Positions 60,715-64,000 of a stretch of DNA of 64,000 bases are shown piece by piece. This stretch comes from DASYPP01 sp036006525 (GTDB lineage: Bacteria > Gemmatimonadota > Gemmatimonadetes > Gemmatimonadales > GWC2-71-9). The stretch lies in the NCBI GenBank assembly GCA_036006525.1, contig DASYPP010000046.1, forward strand, positions 1-64,000. Direction: 5' to 3'. Every line of letters starts with the position of its first letter. Position 1 is the stretch's first letter. A model generated the notes under the pieces. The model made no database searches and was not told the origin of the DNA. It saw only the letters and a program-made list of their open reading frames with translations. Made by a program: the position numbers and the translations under genes.

Positions 60715-61167
60715 ATGCGGCTTCGCGAGCTGTTTACCGAGGGGTCGATCGATCTCGCTCTGAAGGAGAGCAGCAAGGACGAGATCCTCGGCGAAATGAT
60801 CGGCCTGCTCGGCCTGGACCCTGCCGCCAACTCCATACTCTTCAAGATCGCCAAGCGCCGGGAGAACCTGGGCTCCACCGGAGTGGGCCGCGGCGTCGCG
60901 ATTCCGCACTGCCGGTCCCCGGTGGTCGATCGGTTGCGGCTCGCCTTCGGCCGCACCGCTGCCGGGGTGGACTACCAGGGCATCGACAACCTGCCGGTTC
61001 ACTTCCTGTTCCTGATCGTGGCCCCCCCGCCGGAGGTCTCCAACCAGTACCTGCCGGTATTGGGCAAGATTGCCCAGTTCGTGAAGGAGGAGGATGTCCC
61101 GGAGCGACTGCTGCAGGTCCAGTCGCCAGAGGAGTTTCTGGCTTTGCTGGATGAGAAGGGGGTATAG
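60715..61167 (+). CDS. PTS IIA domain protein, PtsN-like
   Basis: 150 aa. A mannitol/fructose-type EIIA domain: the phosphorylatable His65 is in GRGVAIPHCRSP, with preceding RRENLGSTGVG. No membrane PTS components are nearby, so it probably acts as a nitrogen-PTS-like regulator (EIIA-Ntr). Such proteins connect PEP status to potassium, nitrogen or stress regulation. The possible use of sigma-54 promoters in this genome makes a PtsN-like protein noteworthy. A 31 bp palindrome follows. Confidence 0.85.
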   Translation: MRLRELFTEGSIDLALKESSKDEILGEMIGLLGLDPAANSILFKIAKRRENLGSTGVGRGVAIPHCRSPVVDRLRLAFGRTAAGVDYQGIDNLPVHFLFLIVAPPPEVSNQYLPVLGKIAQFVKEEDVPERLLQVQSPEEFLALLDEKGV

Positions 61168-61177
61168 GGCCGATCCT

Positions 61178-61208
61178 TGTAGGGGTCGATCTAAGATCGA
61201 CCCCTACA
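61178..61208. repeat. 31-bp perfect palindrome at a convergent gene junction
   Basis: TGTAGGGGTCGATCT, one base, AGATCGACCCCTACA: fully symmetric 15 bp arms. It starts 10 bp after the ptsN stop and includes the mgtE stop codon. Hairpin on either strand, so probably a bidirectional terminator or a REP-like element. Confidence 0.85.
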
Positions 61209-62529
61209 GGAGGGTACCGCTCAAGAGAATGCTGGCGATGGTGAAGTAAATGATCAGACCCGTGACATCCACCAACGTGGCCACGAACGGCGCCGAGGCA
61301 CTCGCGGGATCCCACCCGACGCGGCGGAAGAGGAAGGGCAGCATCGAACCGGCAAAGGTTCCGAAGGTGACCACTCCCACCAGGCTGAGACCGACCGTGA
61401 TGGCCACCAGGAGGTAGTGCTCACCGTACATCCCCCATATCGCCTGCCAGAGCAGTATCCGGAGAACACCGATACAACCGAGGATCGTTCCCAGGGTAAG
61501 TCCCGCCGGCAGTTCCCGCCGGACCACGCGCCACCAGTCCCGCAGCCGGACTTCACCCAGGGCCATGGCACGAATCACCAGGGTCGTCGCCTGGGATCCG
61601 GAGTTTCCGCCGCTGCTGATGATGAGCGGCACAAACAGCGCCAGCACCACCGCGCGCTGGATCTCCTTCTCAAAGAATCCCATGGCCGTGGCGGTCAGCA
61701 TCTCGCCCAGGAACAGCACGGCCAGCCACCCGCCGCGCTTGCGGATCATGGTGCCGAAGCCGACATCGAGGTACGGCGCGTCGAGCGCCGCGGTGCCGCC
61801 CATCTTCTGGATGTCCTCGGTCGCCTCCTCCTGGATCACGTCGACGATGTCATCGACCGTGATGATGCCTTTCATCCGACCTTCGTTGTCCACCACCGGG
61901 ATCGCCTCCAGGCTTTGTTCCTCCAGCAGCTTGGCGACCGCCTCCTGGTCGGTGTCCTCGTGCACCGTGTGGATATCGGTGTGCATGATCTCCCGTACCT
62001 GCTTGTCCGATGGCGAGACGAACAACTCGCGGGAGGACACGACGCCCTGGAGCCGGGACTGGGGGTCGAGTGCGTAGGCATAGTTGACGATCTGGATGCC
62101 CTGGACTGCCTGTTTCCGGATGTAGAGCAGCGCCTCATCCACCGTCATCTCCGGGCGGACCCGGAGATAGCGCGGATTCATCAGGCCGCCGGCCTCGTCC
62201 TCGGCATAGGCGAGCAGCGCGCTCACCTCGAGCCGGGTCGGGGTGTCCAGCGTATTCAATAGTTCGGTCCGGAGCTCGTCGGGCGCCTCCTGCAGCACGT
62301 CGGCGGCATCGTCCGGCGCCAGCAGCCGCATCCAGCTGCGGCGCTCGCCCGGCTGCATCGCCTCCAGGATCGTGACCTGGTCCCGGGCTCCCAGGCTGAG
62401 GAAGAACTCCTCGGCATCCACCCGGCCGAGCAGGGTAAAGCCCTCCATCCGCTCTTCCGGCGTCAGGATAGGCCACGCATCGGTCAGCGCGGCCGAGTCC
62501 ATGGCGGAAGAGGAGGTGGAGATTCTCAC
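61204..62529 (-). CDS. mgtE: MgtE magnesium channel
   Basis: 441 aa. N domain of helical repeats (MQPGERRSWMRLLAPDDAADVLQEAP), tandem CBS domains (about 125-245: VREIMHTDIHTVHEDTDQEA, IPVVDNEGRMKGIITVDDIVDVI) that sense Mg2+, and five transmembrane helices (ISSGGNSGSQATTLVIRAMALGEV, PFVATLVDVTGLIIYF). A complete channel. The stop codon lies in the palindrome shared with the ptsN 3' end. Confidence 0.95.
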   Translation of the reverse strand: MRISTSSSAMDSAALTDAWPILTPEERMEGFTLLGRVDAEEFFLSLGARDQVTILEAMQPGERRSWMRLLAPDDAADVLQEAPDELRTELLNTLDTPTRLEVSALLAYAEDEAGGLMNPRYLRVRPEMTVDEALLYIRKQAVQGIQIVNYAYALDPQSRLQGVVSSRELFVSPSDKQVREIMHTDIHTVHEDTDQEAVAKLLEEQSLEAIPVVDNEGRMKGIITVDDIVDVIQEEATEDIQKMGGTAALDAPYLDVGFGTMIRKRGGWLAVLFLGEMLTATAMGFFEKEIQRAVVLALFVPLIISSGGNSGSQATTLVIRAMALGEVRLRDWWRVVRRELPAGLTLGTILGCIGVLRILLWQAIWGMYGEHYLLVAITVGLSLVGVVTFGTFAGSMLPFLFRRVGWDPASASAPFVATLVDVTGLIIYFTIASILLSGTLL

Positions 62530-62533
62530 GGGG

Positions 62534-64000
62534 CTACTCCCATTCGATCGTCGCCGGAGGCTTTGAGCTGACGTCGTAGACGACCCGGTTCACCCCGCGG
62601 ACCTCGTTGGCGATCCGGCTCGAGATGTGGGCCAGCACATCGTGCGGGAAGGGATACCAGTCGGCCGTCATGCCGTCCCGGCTGGTCACCGCGCGGAGGG
62701 CCACGACCTGATCGTAGCTGCGGTCGTCACCCAGTACGCCGACCGAGCGCACGGGCAGCAGCACGGCGAACGCCTGCCAGATCTCGTCGTAGAGCCCGGC
62801 CGCGCGAATTTCCTCGATGTAAATCGCGTCGGCGTTTCGCAGGATCTCGAGCGAGGGACGGGTGACCTCCCCCAGGATCCGGATCGCCAGTCCGGGCCCG
62901 GGAAACGGGTGCCTCCCCACGATCTCCTCCGGCAGCCCCAGCTCGCGACCCACCTGCCGCACCTCGTCCTTGAACAACTCGCGCAGCGGCTCGATCAGCT
63001 TGAAGGGCAGCCGTTCGGGAAGTCCGCCCACGTTGTGATGGGTCTTGATCGTTACCGAGGGGCCGCCCCGCGGGGAGATCGACTCGATCACGTCGGGGTA
63101 CAGGGTTCCCTGCACCAGGAACCCCACGTCGTTCCCCACCTGCTTCGCTTCGGTCTCGAACGCCTCGATGAAGGTGTGACCGATCCGGCGGCGCTTCTCC
63201 TCGGGATCGGTCACCCCGGCCAGCCGGTCGATGAACAGGTCGGACGCGTCCACCACCCGGAGATCGATCCCCAGGTGGCGCCGGAAGGTCTGTTCCACCT
63301 GGGTCCGCTCGTGCAGCCGGAGCAGCCCGTGATCCACGAAGATGCAGGTGAGCAGGTCTCCCACCGCGCGGTGGACCAGCGCCGCCGCCACCGAGGAGTC
63401 GACGCCGCCAGAGAGCCCGCAGATGACCCGGCGGCCGTTCACCAGCTGCCCGATCTTCACGATCTCGCTCTCGATGAAGTGCCCGGGCGTCCAGTCCGGG
63501 GTGCAGTGGCAGATGCCGAAGAGGAAGTTCTGCAGGATTTCCCCGCCCCGCGGCGTGTGCGCCACCTCGGGGTGGAACTGGAGGCCGAACAGCGGCTTGC
63601 TCTGGTGCTCGAACGCGGCGATCGGGCTGTTCTTGCTGCTGGCGGTGACTACGTAGCCCGGCGGCGGCACGTCGATGTGGTCGCCGTGGCTCATCCAGAC
63701 CGTGGTTTCCTCGTGCGGGTCGAACCCGGTGAACAGCTTGCCGCCTTCAATGTGAATCGATGCGCGGCCGTATTCCCGGTGGTCGGCCAGGATCACCCGG
63801 CCGCCCGACAGGTGGGCCATCAGCTGCATGCCATAGCAGAGACCAAGCACCGGGGTCCCCAGCTCGAGCAACCCGGGATCGGCGCTGGGCACGTTGTCCC
63901 CGTAGACCGAGTTGGGTCCGCCGGAGAGGATGATTCCCCGGGGCTTCCAGTCCCGGATCCACTGCAGGGTCCGGGAAGGCGGGTGAATCTCGCAGTAGAC
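62534..64000 (-). CDS. guaA: GMP synthase (glutamine-hydrolysing), 5' end beyond the window
   Basis: At least 489 aa; the frame stays open to the window edge, reading VYCEIHPPSRTLQ...GIILSGGPNSVYGDNVPSADP before the first internal start candidate, so only about 20-25 N-terminal residues are missing. Glutaminase triad: LGLCYGMQ (Cys) and LQFHPEVAHT (His, Glu). ATP-pyrophosphatase loop ICGLSGGVDSSVAA; C-terminal dimerisation domain ends KPPATIEWE. Converts XMP to GMP. It precedes mgtE by 4 bp on the same strand, so the two are probably cotranscribed. Confidence 0.96.
   Translation of the reverse strand, partial: VYCEIHPPSRTLQWIRDWKPRGIILSGGPNSVYGDNVPSADPGLLELGTPVLGLCYGMQLMAHLSGGRVILADHREYGRASIHIEGGKLFTGFDPHEETTVWMSHGDHIDVPPPGYVVTASSKNSPIAAFEHQSKPLFGLQFHPEVAHTPRGGEILQNFLFGICHCTPDWTPGHFIESEIVKIGQLVNGRRVICGLSGGVDSSVAAALVHRAVGDLLTCIFVDHGLLRLHERTQVEQTFRRHLGIDLRVVDASDLFIDRLAGVTDPEEKRRRIGHTFIEAFETEAKQVGNDVGFLVQGTLYPDVIESISPRGGPSVTIKTHHNVGGLPERLPFKLIEPLRELFKDEVRQVGRELGLPEEIVGRHPFPGPGLAIRILGEVTRPSLEILRNADAIYIEEIRAAGLYDEIWQAFAVLLPVRSVGVLGDDRSYDQVVALRAVTSRDGMTADWYPFPHDVLAHISSRIANEVRGVNRVVYDVSSKPPATIEWE

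Overview
This 64 kb window is a high-GC, gene-dense bacterial chromosome segment. It shows no prophage, plasmid, IS element or CRISPR array. Housekeeping genes dominate: pantothenate, purine and phospholipid synthesis, lexA, truA, tmRNA, dusB, guaA. Alongside them are secreted proteins typical of soil or sediment phyla, such as a CBM9-like/DUF5916 outer-membrane protein, an RCC1 lipoprotein and PDZ proteins. The mix, together with a eukaryote-like PurB and PurC, suggests an uncultured Gemmatimonadota-like organism. That is inferred from content, not from a phylogenetic marker.

Layout. 1-9000 (minus strand): folK-panB-panC-panD-yqeK and a LytR_C protein, then an MCP / HD-GYP-like / HEAT-repeat signalling operon. 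9.2-24 kb (plus): lexA, truA, an htrA protease, then a tightly overlapping purine and phospholipid operon (purB, purC, psd, pssA, purS, purQ, zinc-ribbon protein, purL, purF) and ppdK. 24-36.8 kb: mixed accessory genes (RCC1 lipoprotein, YbjQ, cupin, DUF5916, POTRA/HEAT-like, methyltransferase, stand-alone LigD phosphoesterase, SDR, CutC, DinB, AlkD, DUF4153).

36.8-45.1 kb is a contiguous sulfur block: an Rrf2 regulator, a TauE/SafE permease, YezD, a porin, a sulfate-binding protein, a sulfite oxidase, CysT, CysW and CysA. Two promoters here share a sigma-54-like -24/-12 element followed by the same AGYCTA-N9-TAGACT palindrome, so one regulator probably controls the block. 45.8-52.2 kb is a six-gene minus-strand operon behind a strong promoter, a SAM-II riboswitch and two terminators: aminotransferase, a second PanB, a MoaD/ThiS sulfur carrier, a MoeZ-type E1 with rhodanese, a threonine-synthase-like enzyme and a cysteine-desulfurase-like protein. 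This is the most likely place for undescribed biochemistry, namely SAM-controlled sulfur-carrier-dependent sulfur amino acid synthesis.

52.2-64 kb: a PDZ protein, anti-sigma and ECF sigma module, ssrA, GGDEF-corA-larB-dusB, ptsN, mgtE and a 5'-truncated guaA.

A second striking property is the number of intergenic inverted repeats whose arms are short tandem units (AAGGACT, TACTGGG, GATTTAGG and a CACGAA-rich unit). They abut start and stop codons, and one such tandem unit (CCTTACCG) lies inside purL.
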